A DNA stretch of 64,000 nucleotides from Posidonia oceanica (lineage: Eukaryota; Streptophyta; Magnoliopsida; Alismatales; Posidoniaceae): positions 90,417,501 through 90,481,500 of the forward strand of contig JAZBRS010000057.1 in NCBI GenBank assembly GCA_037176725.1, read 5' to 3'. Every line of letters starts with the position of its first letter. Within the stretch, counting starts at the first letter, position 1. Made by a program: the position numbers and the translations under genes. This document shows positions 49,080 to 59,080 of this stretch, piece by piece. Under the pieces are notes generated by a model, which saw only the letters and a list, made by a program, of their open reading frames with translations, was not told where the DNA came from and ran no database searches.

Positions 49080-49880
49080 GATCCAACACCTGCTGCCACC
49101 AGGCTGGACAAGACATAAAGAGGGTCGAATAAAGAGACACGGCCAAGGGCATTGCCTGAGGGGGTCAAGCTAAAAGGCACGACTTTGGGCGTTGCCCAAA
49201 TGAAACAAGCTAAAGAGACACGGCTAGGGGCGTTGCCCGATGGGGTCAAACTAGGAATGAAAAGACATGACCAGGGGCGTTGCTCGAGGGGGTCAAACTA
49301 AAAGACACGGCCAGGGGCATTGCCCAAGGGGGTCAAGCTAAAAGACACGACCAGGGGTGTTGCCCGAGGGAGTCAAACAAGGAATGAAAAGACACGGCCG
49401 AGGGCGTTGCCCAAGGGGGTCAAACTAAAAGGCACGGTCAAGGGCGTTGCCTGAGGGGGTCAAATAAGGAATGAAAAGACACGGCCGAGGGCGTTGCCCA
49501 AAGGGGTCAAACTAAAAGACACGGCTAGGGGCGTTGCCCGAGGGGGTCAAACAAGGAATGAAAAGACACGACCGAGGGCGTTGCCCAAGGGGGTCAAACT
49601 AAAAGACACGGTCAGGGGCGTTGCCCGAGGGGGTCAAACAAGGAATGAAAAGATACGACTGAGGGCGTTAACCGAGGGGGTCAAGCTAAAAGACACGGCA
49701 GGGGCGTTGCCCGAAGGGGTCAAACAAGGAATGAAAAGACACGACCAAGGGCGTTGCCCAAGGAGGTCAAACTAAAGAGACACGGCCAGGGGCATTGCCC
49801 GAGGGGGTCAAACTAAAAGACATGGCCAGGGCCATTGCCCGAGGGGGTCAAACTAAAGAGACACGGCAACCGGCACTAGG
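49080..49880. repeat. GGGCGTTGCCC tandem array, about 40-bp unit
   Basis: About 18 units of the form GACACGGCCAGGGGCGTTGC followed by CCGAGGGGGTCAAACTAAAA are present, some with an inserted CAAGGAATGAAAA. Each unit contains GGGC-GTT-GCCC. It lies between the PMD-A region and the E3 3' LTR. Confidence 0.9.
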
Positions 49881-50340
49881 GCGAGGAAGTCAAAAGGAGG
49901 ATTGGAGAGATTGATAGTGAAAGTCTCCAACCACCGAATGCGAATGCAATGTAGTGCGCTTTGCATGGATGCATGCTGGCGGGAATGCAAGGGAGGTGAT
50001 CATGATATGCAATGCATGACTTTAGATAATGAGGTTCTTCCATCATCGTCGGCTTTAATTTGTATATCGGGATGGCTCAGGAAATTTTCTCATTATCTAG
50101 AGCGAATTGACACATGCATGAATGCAATTCGTCATATTCAGCTGCCCTTTCATCGAGTGTAGCCTATACTCTCCATAGGAACCGTCGTCCTATGACATGC
50201 AAGTTAGCGAGCGAGAGGTCCGTGATTCTCCTGGGTGTTGGGCAAAAGGGGGTTGACCTCTTCTCTGCTAGTTGCATTGGCTTTATTTCTCCGGTTGTGT
50301 ACCATAGATTCTGGATTGCCTTTTGTTCTGCTCTGGAGTG
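49881..50340. other. Spacer between the array and PMD-A promoter
   Basis: No gene or repeat is recognised. Short ATGCAATGCATGAC-like words occur around 49940-50020. Confidence 0.4.
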
Positions 50341-50420
50341 TTTGAACGCTTGATTTGCAGCGTTCAACGTTGAACGTGCAGAACCTAGCATTCAATGTTG
50401 AACGGCCCAGTCGCTGCGTT
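50341..50420. promoter_or_regulatory. Palindrome cluster upstream of PMD-A
   Basis: It contains TTGAACGCTTGATTTGCAGC, the perfect 16-bp palindrome CGTTCAACGTTGAACG (50361-50376), and TTCAATGTTGAACG. The TATA-like box of PMD-A is about 150 bp downstream. Confidence 0.75.
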
Positions 50421-50526
50421 TAACGTCTTGAGACAGACTGCCTTTCTTTCCTTGCTTGGTATTACCAATCCGGCAACAAATCTCCAATTTGTTGATTGTT
50501 TCCCTTCTTGTGGGGGCACCATGGCC

Positions 50527-50533
50527 TATATTA
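50527..50533 (+). promoter_or_regulatory. TATA-like box of PMD-A
   Basis: TATATTA lies within CCTATATTAAGCCCCC, 95 bp before the ATG at 50622. Confidence 0.5.
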
Positions 50534-50621
50534 AGCCCCCCCTTGGCTTGAGTTTTCAAATCACTAGTAACTCCTTTATTTTTCAGTTCCTTCTGTTTCT
50601 AAGGAAATCTCAGCTATCCTC

Positions 50622-51984
50622 ATGGATTTGAGTGAAATTCCTCGTCATGCTTTCAAGGTAGCAAACTTTTCCTCTCCTTCTGACCAAGTGTAGCTTCGGC
50701 TAGAGGCTATGCCTAATCACCTAGTGAACCTTCTGGTGAATGGGAAGGTACTATTTATTCACTTTTTTTGTATTATTATTTCTTTTCATGCTGCTTTTCT
50801 TTTGTACCGATCTTCTTTTTCCTTTGTAGCCTCTGGCCTCTTCGAATAGTGATCGGGATGGTAAGTCTTACCAATTGGATTGGGTCCAAAGTTTTCGTAC
50901 TTGGGCGCTAAAGAAGTACTGAGAATGCTTGGAGGAAGCTGGTTTCTGTCAAACCCTCCAGCAACTGTGGCAGCCCATTGACTAGAATGCACTCTTTGGT
51001 TTTTGCGGGCTGTGGAATCCCCTCACTCATACATTTTTCACTTCTTCGGGGGAGCTTACTATTATTCTAAAGGAGGTAAGTGCTTTATTGGGCACTCGAC
51101 AAGCTGATCCTTCCATTTATTCTCGGGATGCGTATCTTTTACCAACTGGGGTGGTAGGGTCCTTCTCTCTTCTGAAATGCATCTTTGGTTCCGTCATTGT
51201 TCCGGAGGATCTGGTGCTGGATGGCTGCATCAACCTTGCTTCTCTGTGGAAATTCTTTTCGAAGTAGCGGGACAGCATTCGTTCTGAAGCCTCTTGTTTG
51301 GAGTGCATCTTCATTCTGATTGGTGGACTGGTGCTTTTCCCAAACGAGGCTTTGACCATTAGTGCATATCATGCCAAGCTCATTTGCATGAGCATCCGCA
51401 ATTTGGAGAAGAGTTTGAGTCAGTCTGTGCTGGCCTTCACTATTCGGGGTTTATCCAGTGCCTGCCTCGGGGGGCCATTCTTCGGGTCACCTTTTCTGGT
51501 TCTACGGTGGTTGGATGAACATATTCTGCTACCTGCTCTTGATGCTGGTCTTCCTCTCGAGGAGTATGTTTGTCGGTTCTACGCATGCAAGGTCAAGCCC
51601 CAGATAGATTTCTTTAGTCACCTCTCAACCTTCCGGACAGCATACGATCATGAGTACTTCTTGATGCTGGTTGGGGTGACGGAATTCATGAGGTACAACC
51701 CCCAACACTGCTTTTCCATGCTGGGCATTCCTCGGGCTATACCTCCCATGCCTCGTTTCCCGGATATGATCCTTCCGCGCTTGAGGGACACCCCTAGAGA
51801 TATCGTTCAAGTTTACTTTCACGCCGGCATCTGGGATGGAAAAGGACGGAGTCGTGTCCTTTCTTCGTAGGACAATCCGAATGTGGACCGTGAAGCCATC
51901 TCCATTGCTACCCATGATGTTTGGTACGAGGGTGTGAGGCCCAAATTATGTATTGAGTTCCCTGCAAAGAAACAAAGGTTGTAA
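50622..51984 (+). pseudogene. PMD-A: plant mobile domain protein, antisense in E3
   Basis: The function of plant mobile domain (PMD) proteins is poorly defined. Cellular members (MAIN/MAIL1) act in the nucleus with PP7-type phosphatases, and others sit in transposable elements. Exon 1 is 50622-50747 (MDLSEIPRHAFK...GK), the intron is 50748-50829 (GT...TTTGTAG), and exon 2 is 50830-51984, 1155 nt. PMD signatures include NPLTHTFFTSSGELTIILKE, PFFGSPFLVLRWLDEHI and NPQHCFSMLGIPRAIPP. The C-terminus is basic (AKKQRL). In-frame stops (TAG in exon 1; TGA, TAG, TAG, TAG in exon 2) show decay, yet the frame is otherwise open for 385 codons. The strand is opposite to E3. Confidence 0.8.
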
Positions 51985-52138
51985 TAAGTTTTGTATCTTT
52001 TTATCATTAAAAAAATTCTATTTTATCTCTCTTTTCATTTTTCCATCTTTTATTATCTTTTAAACTCAATTTTAATGCACAAAATTCAGAGTTTAGAATG
52101 CCCCCTGTGTCAGATGTGTTGCATGCTAGAACTGGGGT

Positions 52139-52275
52139 GTTCAACGTTGAACGCGTAGAACCCAGTGCTCAACATTTTATCTTCCTTGGTGCGTTGAACG
52201 GCCTGTTTCTAGCATTCAAAGAGTCGTCTTCCCCGACACGTTGAACGGCCCAGTTTGGGCGTTCAACGTTGAATG
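52139..52275. promoter_or_regulatory. Palindrome cluster upstream of PMD-B
   Basis: It contains the perfect 14-bp palindrome GTTCAACGTTGAAC (52139-52152), GCGTTGAACGGCC, ACGTTGAACGGCC and GCGTTCAACGTTGAATG (52260). A TATA-like ATTTAAAA follows at about 52275. Confidence 0.72.
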
Positions 52276-52419
52276 ATTTAAAACCCTCGTTTTACACAGT
52301 GGGCTGCTATCTTGCTTCCTTTGTTCCTTCTTCTTCGGCGATAGCGACTCCTCCCTCTCCGGCGACGACATCTCTGGTTCCGATGAGGTGCGACGGCTGC
52401 TTCGTTTCTTTCTAAGAGG

Positions 52420-54830
52420 ATGCACCAGTCCGGCAAGGTCTTTATGAAGCCGGCGAAGCATGCCCGGATGGGACCTGGACCGTCGTCTCTCGGCGAGCCT
52501 GGGGCAGTTCCGACAGAGACTTCGGCGGTTGTTTCGGCGACGATAGAGGAGGCGACGGTGGTCGTGGAGGGCACAACCGTGGAGGTAAAGGCGGGGGTCG
52601 CCGAAGGCGCAGCCATGGAGGCAGAGGCGGGGGTCGTAGAGAGCGCAATCGTGGAGGTAGTGGTGGTTCCGGGCGTGGGCTTCGATGGCTTCGGTAGCTC
52701 AGGGGAGGAGTCCTTCACACTGTCGAGGGTGGACTCGGAGGAGACGACGTTAGAGGAGGTGGTGCCCGAGGCGGGACCCGCCGACCCCCTTGTTGCCCTG
52801 TTCGGCGAGGATGACGCTTGGTACCGTACCATTCTTGACTTCGTTTAGCAGGAGGTGGAGGGTGGTGCCATGGATCCCCTGGACTTTTTGCTGGCCCACA
52901 TTCCCTACGATGAGGTTCAGGTGTCGGGACCGCGTAGGGACGCGTCCCGCATCGAGTTTGCCACTGTTGCCCTTGCGTCGAGAGGATAGGTAATATATTT
53001 TCTTTTCAATTTCTTTTAACTTGATTGCCTTGCTTGTTTGACAATTTTCTTTCTTTTGCAGAGTTGGGCCCCAGCAGTGACTCATTGCTACTGGGGGCAG
53101 GTCTGTCGGTGCTACCAGATGCTGGCTCCTTTTCAGCAGGAGTGCCTGGCACGGATGGGGTTTGGGCACTTTCTGTCCATTCCCGAGTTTCCCCTTCAGC
53201 CTATGTTCCTGGAGGCAGTTGCGGAGCGATACAATTACCAGACCAGCTCCATAGTTATGAGGGCAGGCGAGTTCGTCCTTTCATTGGAGGATATGGTTCG
53301 GCTGACCGGTCTTCGAGTGACAGGCCGCCCGGTGACCGGACTGGTTCGCTCAGATTATACTATTATGATGAGAGAGCTGGTGAGCAGTCGAGTGGTTATG
53401 CACGGACCTCGCCTTCTAGTTACTTCTTCCGCTGTCCACTGGGTTGAGGACTCTCTTGGGATGGCGACGGAGTCGGGCGTGAATGCGGATCAGCAGCTTC
53501 AGGCTTTTCTTTTGGTACTATTCGGGGAGGTTCTCTTCTCACATGCCACCTCGAAGCTATCTGCCGTTTTCCTGCCCCTTCTGGCTGATCTGGATCGGGT
53601 AGGGGAGTACGCTTGGGGAGTAGCCAGCCTGGCTCATTTGTACTCGACCTTTTTTCACTTTACAGATGGTAGTTCTCGTCAGCTGGGCAGGAACTTGCCT
53701 TTTCTTCAGGTAAAATATTGTGCTTGCTTGTTAATACTGCATGACATGATATGCTAACTGAAATCTGATGCCTTATGCAGATGTGGGTGTGGGATCATTT
53801 CACTTTTTTGCGACCCACTCCTCCTCCTGTTCCTCTGATGGGTGTACCTTTCCCCCGAGGACTGTTTTGGGCTGACGCTGAGCCAACCCCTGAGTCAGCA
53901 GATGACAATCGCTATGTTGGTCGTCTACTATTTGAGTTGCTGGTCCTGGCTCAGGTAATTTGCTTCCCTTTGTCTTTTATGCTTCTGCTCATTTATTTGT
54001 CTGACATTTCTTTCCTTTTCCCAGGTGGTCTAGCATCCCTATGCCGAGGGGGAGCATGCAAACGTCCTTGAGATTGCCCGTGATCGGGCTATTTTTGACT
54101 GGGATGTTTGGGTTCACTGCTGGAACCACTACAACTTCCCGTAGATTACTAGAGCGCTTCGACAGTTGGGGTGTTGGTAGATTCAGCCTCCAGCTTCTCC
54201 TTTCCAGGTCTAGCAGGAGACTCGAGGCGGGGGCAGTCGTGCTTGCCATTGGGTCGATGTCTACAGCCCACAGTTGCTAGACTGGGCTTGCCATGGTTCT
54301 CCCACTCCGACTGACGTGACAGCAGATGACGAGGCTGCCTAGGCCAAGTGGATGGATGTTAGTTCTCTTCTTTGATGATCTTCCACCAGACTCACTTCCT
54401 CGGGTGCTTAGACCTTCCCATGGGGGATTCAGATCTTGGGGAGGCCGTGATGTCTCGAGCGGCGCTGCTAGCGGCGGCTCAATCACACCGCATTCAGATG
54501 GAGATAGCGGTGAGCTTTTAAATTTCATTTTATAACCTGACAGTTTGGTTTGCTAACTTATTTCTTTTCCCCTTTTGTAGCTCAAGGCTACGGACGGGCA
54601 AGCTCAGTGAGAGCGTAGCTTGACTCGGCAGCTATCCTCTTTGACGAGGGAGATTGAGCACCTCCGTGCTTCTACTTCTCAGGTATTTTTATGTCTTTGT
54701 GGCTTTAGAAACCTGGTTATGGATTGTGATTAACTGCTTCTCTTTCTTCTTTGCAGCCTTCGACTAGTGCTGCCCCTCCTCTGGATCATTTAGAGGAGAT
54801 CTCCAGTCTCCAGGATAAGATATGAATGTT

Positions 54831-54870
<40 letters not shown>

Positions 54871-55484
54871 TCTACTTTTGATTAAGTCCTTCTTGATTCT
54901 AATATTGCTTATCTGGAGAATGAGCTGAAGGAGTAGGCTGGTGACTTTATCGCTGCTAGCTCAGTCGGGAGACTGGAGGAGCTGGAGGGGACTGTCACTT
55001 CCCAGGCCACTCCCATCCAGGAGTTGGAGCAGCGGGCTGAGGAGAGGGATGCTGAGATTGCGAGGCTAACTCTACAGCAGCAAGCTCCCCCAGTGACTGG
55101 TCCATCTACGAAGGTTGTCGAGCTGCGGAGGCAACTCGCTAGTGTTCAGGCGGTACGACTGGCCTTGCCTTATCTTCATTTCTTTGTCCTTGCTTGTATT
55201 TGACATTTTGATTGCCTTTTTTGCAGCGTTTGGACGGTACTGAAGACATTATCTCACAGCTTGAGGGTGAGGTAAGACACTATTGGAGGCATGCTTTCGT
55301 GAGTGGTGCTATTGTAGGGCAGCCAGTTCCTTCTCCACCGATGCTTGAGCCGAGCCACTGTTCGGGTAGTCGCCACTCCCAAACCGTCTCTAGGGCTCCA
55401 TTGGGTCCTTCAGTCTGCCCATCTGCCCAGTCTCCAGCTGTTCCTCCTTCAGTTCCGGAGGGGGAGGGAGAGAGTGCCCCTTAG
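52420..55484 (+). pseudogene. PMD-B: multi-exon PMD plus coiled-coil protein, antisense in E3
   Basis: The ATG at 52420 opens an A/V/E/G-rich N-terminus. Exon 1 runs to 52989, exon 2 is 53062-53709, exon 3 is 53781-53954, exon 4 is 54025-54509, exon 5 is 54581-54682 and exon 6 is 54757 to about 54819. Exon 7 starts about 54890 and ends at 55152, and exon 8 is 55227-55484. Introns are 70-75 bp with GT and pyrimidine-AG ends, except intron 6, whose donor is unclear. Exon 2 holds the PMD: MGFGHFLSIPEFPLQPMFLE and GEFVLSLEDMVRLTGLRVTG. Exons 4-8 code coiled coil (REIEHLRAST, QELEQRAEERDAEIARLTLQ, VVELRRQLASVQ) and a P/S-rich tail. Stops and a frameshift in exon 4 disable it. Confidence 0.78.
54833..54861. 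repeat. (TA)n microsatellite in PMD-B intron 6
   Basis: About 14 TA units followed by a T run. It enlarges the intron and coincides with the unclear splice sites there. Confidence 0.9.
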
Positions 55485-55499
55485 ATAGATCTTCCTTTG

Positions 55500-55974
55500 T
55501 AATTTAGGGGTATGCCCCGGTGACTCTTGTAAAACAAACTCATTTTTGAATGAAGAATTTCTGTGCACTCAACAAAATTGTCAAGAATCACCTTTCTCAG
55601 AGTTAAAATGAATTAAAGCAACCAATATAGTTAAATAATGGTCTTTAATTCAAATTAACTTGAAACCAGCGTATTCACATGAAATAATATGTAAATGACA
55701 AAGTTGTGATAGTGGATTTCACCTGTGAGCTTTAAAATCAATTTTTGAGGTAATCGGCACCTTAGCGAGCCATTAATTCAATGAAAAGCATAACCAGTGA
55801 TTCTGAATGGCCCAGATGTCCAAAAATTGTGAAACCAGCGCTCACACGTGCATTTCAACTTGATTAAGCCTCTGGGATCGATAAATGTTTTTTATGCAAC
55901 TTAATCACTGATCTAAGGGAGCCACAACCAAGTTCAGTAACTTAAGTTGCTGATAAACCGTTGAAAGCCCGATC
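55500..55974. other. Spacer after PMD-B
   Basis: AT-rich noncoding DNA. AATGAAGAATTTCTG near 55550 may belong to the PMD-B 3' end. No domain is seen. Confidence 0.4.
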
Positions 55975-56095
55975 TGGCACGTTCAACGTTGAACGCTAAG
56001 TTGTCAGTGTTCAACGCTGAAAATTGGTTCAAACGTAAAACGCTGGATATGGTGCATACTACATAGAACGCTCCAGTTTCAGCGTTTAACGAAGC
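55975..56095. promoter_or_regulatory. Palindrome cluster upstream of PMD-C
   Basis: It contains the perfect 16-bp palindrome CGTTCAACGTTGAACG (55980-55995), GTGTTCAACGCTGAAAAT, GTAAAACGCTGG, ATAGAACGCTCC and AGCGTTTAACG. The TATA box lies 207 bp downstream. Confidence 0.75.
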
Positions 56096-56202
56096 AGGCT
56101 TAGAATCCTTTCTTTCCTTTTTTGTTCTTGGCTAATTTTCTGGAATGCTGCGAGATTTTCTCAATGCCCACGTAGAGAGGCCTCCGACATTCTTCTTGTG
56201 CT

Positions 56203-56210
56203 TATAAAAA
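56203..56210 (+). promoter_or_regulatory. TATA box of PMD-C
   Basis: TATAAAAA, 117 bp upstream of the ATG at 56320. Confidence 0.6.
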
Positions 56211-57293
56211 CATGGCCACCCCTTTTGAACTCATGCACCCTTTCTCCTTGTATTTTTGCTTTGTATTTTTGCACTTTTTTCTTACTTTCATGGTTCATGC
56301 TCTAGTTCTTAATGTTGCCATGTGTAATAAAAGGAAATGAGTCGCAACACCTGTAGTGATCCTGTCAAACTGACACGTCCATGTGCGCTGCCAGAGCTCG
56401 CATGCACCGACCGATGAGAGGCCGCTGATAGTAGGTGGATCCGAGGAAGGAGACTCGACTTGAAAACACAGGAAAAGTGCGGAAAAACAAAGATAAAGCA
56501 AATTCGGAGTCGCCACTGTAGATATCCCATTTTCGCATTTCCCAGAGTTCATAGAGGACAGGAACTTCTGAGGCGCCAAAGATCACATAACTAAGGCTTA
56601 AATAACACATCTTCCAGATGTTCCTTGATTTCTTCAAAGCATCACTTGATCCTACCCTAACTTAAGGTTGTTGGTTGTGGCAGAGCTGACGCACTCAGAC
56701 TCGTGGCAAGTCCAAGTACCTTGAGCACACTTTTCCACTCAAATCCGTGGCAGATTTGAGTTAAAGAAGATGTTTTTATGATTTCATGAGATATCTGAAG
56801 TTTTACGGGCTTTTAATAGAGTTTTCTGGATCAAACTTAAAAGACAGGGTTAAAAATACAAAAGACGTTGCTAGTTGCCAGTTGGGGAGGCGACTGGGAT
56901 AGGCGCCATGTCAACAGGCGACTAACCTAGGCGCCACTCTAAGCGGTGACTGACAGTTGTGGGCTCCATTAACCGAATCGAACGATTATTTTTGGCGGTT
57001 GTGTCCCACGATCCCCTCGACAGCTAGGCGCCAACCTAAACGGCGACTAACGGTCGTGGAACTGCAACGGTTATTTCCCACGATCCCCTCAACTGCTAAA
57101 CGCCAACTAACCTCTAGACGCCAACTTAACCGGCGACTAACGATCGTGGCCTCTATCAACTGAATTTCTACGGTTTTCCACACGTTTGACTGGGCAATTG
57201 CTAGCCTTAGTCACTTACCCATGCAGCGACTGGCCATAACTGCCACTTTTTCTAGAAATTTCTATGTGTTAACCACCCACACCCCTTGGAGTC

Positions 57294-57301
57294 TATAAAT
57301 A
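57294..57301 (+). promoter_or_regulatory. TATA box of nested LTR
   Basis: TATAAATA, within GAGTCTATAAATAGATCCCG, fixes the LTR orientation as plus. Confidence 0.75.
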
Positions 57302-57967
57302 GATCCCGTGGGTCAGTGTTTGAACCCTCGGTCATTTCTAGAGAGAGCCCCTAGGCCAACTTGGTGAAAATCCTATTTTGGGAGAGAGCTCAAGAGAGAG
57401 AATCCTCTTTAGGTTTTAGGATCTTAAGCTTCCACCTTCAAAGAGGTAGAGTTTCTAATCCAGAAACCCTAGTCTCCACCCTCTATCCAGAAAAAAATCC
57501 TAGATCCCAGAGATCACTACACCCAACTACGATCCCAGAGATCCTGAGCCTAGCCAGAGCTCCGATCATGCCTCCACTTCTACTCCATTGCATACAGCAC
57601 GAGGGTGAAGGGAGTATCTTCCAATCTTTTTTATTTCATATTGCATTCCTTAGCATAGGACCCATAGCATATGCATGCGGGGAACAACCCCCGGTTAGTA
57701 TTAGATTCGTTTGTTAATATTGTTCTTTGTTTGTTTTTATTATCATTTACTACACTTGAACTAATCTAGATCTATTTTCATTTATTTTGAAAGAAAGGAA
57801 AACACTTACGTAACACGAGGAAGCCGCTGGATGACATCCTGCCCTCGATCTAGTGGTCCGAGGACCCGCATCTTCATAATCTCCCCCAGGTGTCTTGTCT
57901 ACCCAAAGGCGAGTGGCGATCACACAAAGTTGTCGACGTAGTGGAAGTGCCGACATCTTCTTAAGCA

Positions 57968-57987
57968 CCCCCCCCGCCCCCCCCCCC
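57968..57987. repeat. Poly-C tract near the LTR end
   Basis: Eight C, one G and eleven C lie 15 bp before the LTR terminus. The minus strand is a long G run that could form a quadruplex. Length in the assembly may be unreliable. Confidence 0.85.
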
Positions 57988-59071
57988 AAATTCCACACTA
58001 CAGTCACCTAGTCTATTAAATCGGAAGACGAGGAAAACCGAGGAAAGGCATGAAAACATGCAAAGGGTGCAATGCTATGCAAAAATAAATGTCTCATGCA
58101 TAGGATAAGGGCATAATGGTCATTGCAGGCCAAGAGAAAGGGTAAGGACTTCTGTTACGCACGAGGAAGGTGTTAGGCACCCCCGATACGCCCAGAATCG
58201 GTCTTTCTAGGCTTCTCACTCACATATGCAGGAATGTCGACAATGCTTGCCTTTACTGTATGCCCGAGGGGTGAGGGATGCTATGTCATGCTATGAATGC
58301 TTTAATTTGCTTAAATGCCATTTAGAAAACATGCCATGTTTAGTTAAAACGTGTCAAAATGGATGATTAAGGATGTAATGCCATGATGTAATGGTAAATA
58401 AGCTAAGGAAACAGAATCGAAGCTAAACAAATTAAGTAAATGAAAACAAGACAAGGCGGCAAAGATGGCATCTGTCCACTGTCTGAACAGTGGCCTGAGT
58501 CGTCGGTCAGCAGGGCGATGACACGGGGCGCCAGTCGGAGCGGTGGTGGCTCCAGTCGCCTGTCAGACGGGCGATGGAACCTGTTGCTCAGTGCTTCAGA
58601 CAGCCAACTTCATCATCGGTAAGAGGGCACATAAATGATGTGAAATACGTAATAAACCACATGGCAATAAAGAGGACATATCCAAGATTAAAACCATATA
58701 ATCATTATGCAAAATGGACATTTGGATCGCAAGTTATGGCGGCTCAAAGTCATGCCGAAGGACTGCCGGAAGCAACCCAACAGTCCCAAACAGCGACCTT
58801 TGATGCCCATTTTGGCCATGCAAACAACTACGAAAAATCAAGTAAACATTCACAGAGCTAAATGGCATACTAGGGAACACAGACATGCAATCAAAACTAG
58901 AAATGGGTGGCTGTGGCGCTCTCTGGTCGAGCTCAAAGACCTGCCAGTCTCACATGGCTGGCGATGGCTTTCACCAGAGAAGAAAACAAAAAGCGGCGAA
59001 CTAGGCTAGGTAATAGGCAATTAAGTAGCTAGGAAGCAAGAGGAGGATGCCACGAGGCTAGGAGGAGGCTT

Positions 59072-59080
59072 GCTTACCTG
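59072..59080 (-). promoter_or_regulatory. Splice-donor-like site in solo LTR
   Basis: The minus strand reads CACAG|GTAAGC. The surrounding 60 bp align with E4 LTR 47168-47225, where the site is CACAA|GTGAGA. Confidence 0.5.

Larger units (their letters stand above)
56517..58002 (+). mobile_element. Solo LTR nested in the previous LTR, TSD GCCAC/GTCAC
   Basis: Termini are TGTAGATATCCCATTTTCGC (56517) and CCACACTACA (58002), flanked by GCCAC (56512-56516) and GTCAC (58003-58007), one mismatch. It splits the GAGTCGCCACCTAGTC word of the host LTR. It is 1486 bp, with a TATA box at 57294 in plus orientation and GGCGACTAAC/GGCGCC words at 56888-57150. It lacks the U5 block of the other families, so it is a fifth LTR family. 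Confidence 0.88.

Noticed and set aside
57750..58007. 85-codon minus frame starting near the LTR end (TPGGDYEDAGPR)
   Set aside because: It crosses the LTR boundary and poly-C tract, has no recognisable domain, and the TATA box fixes LTR transcription on the other strand.
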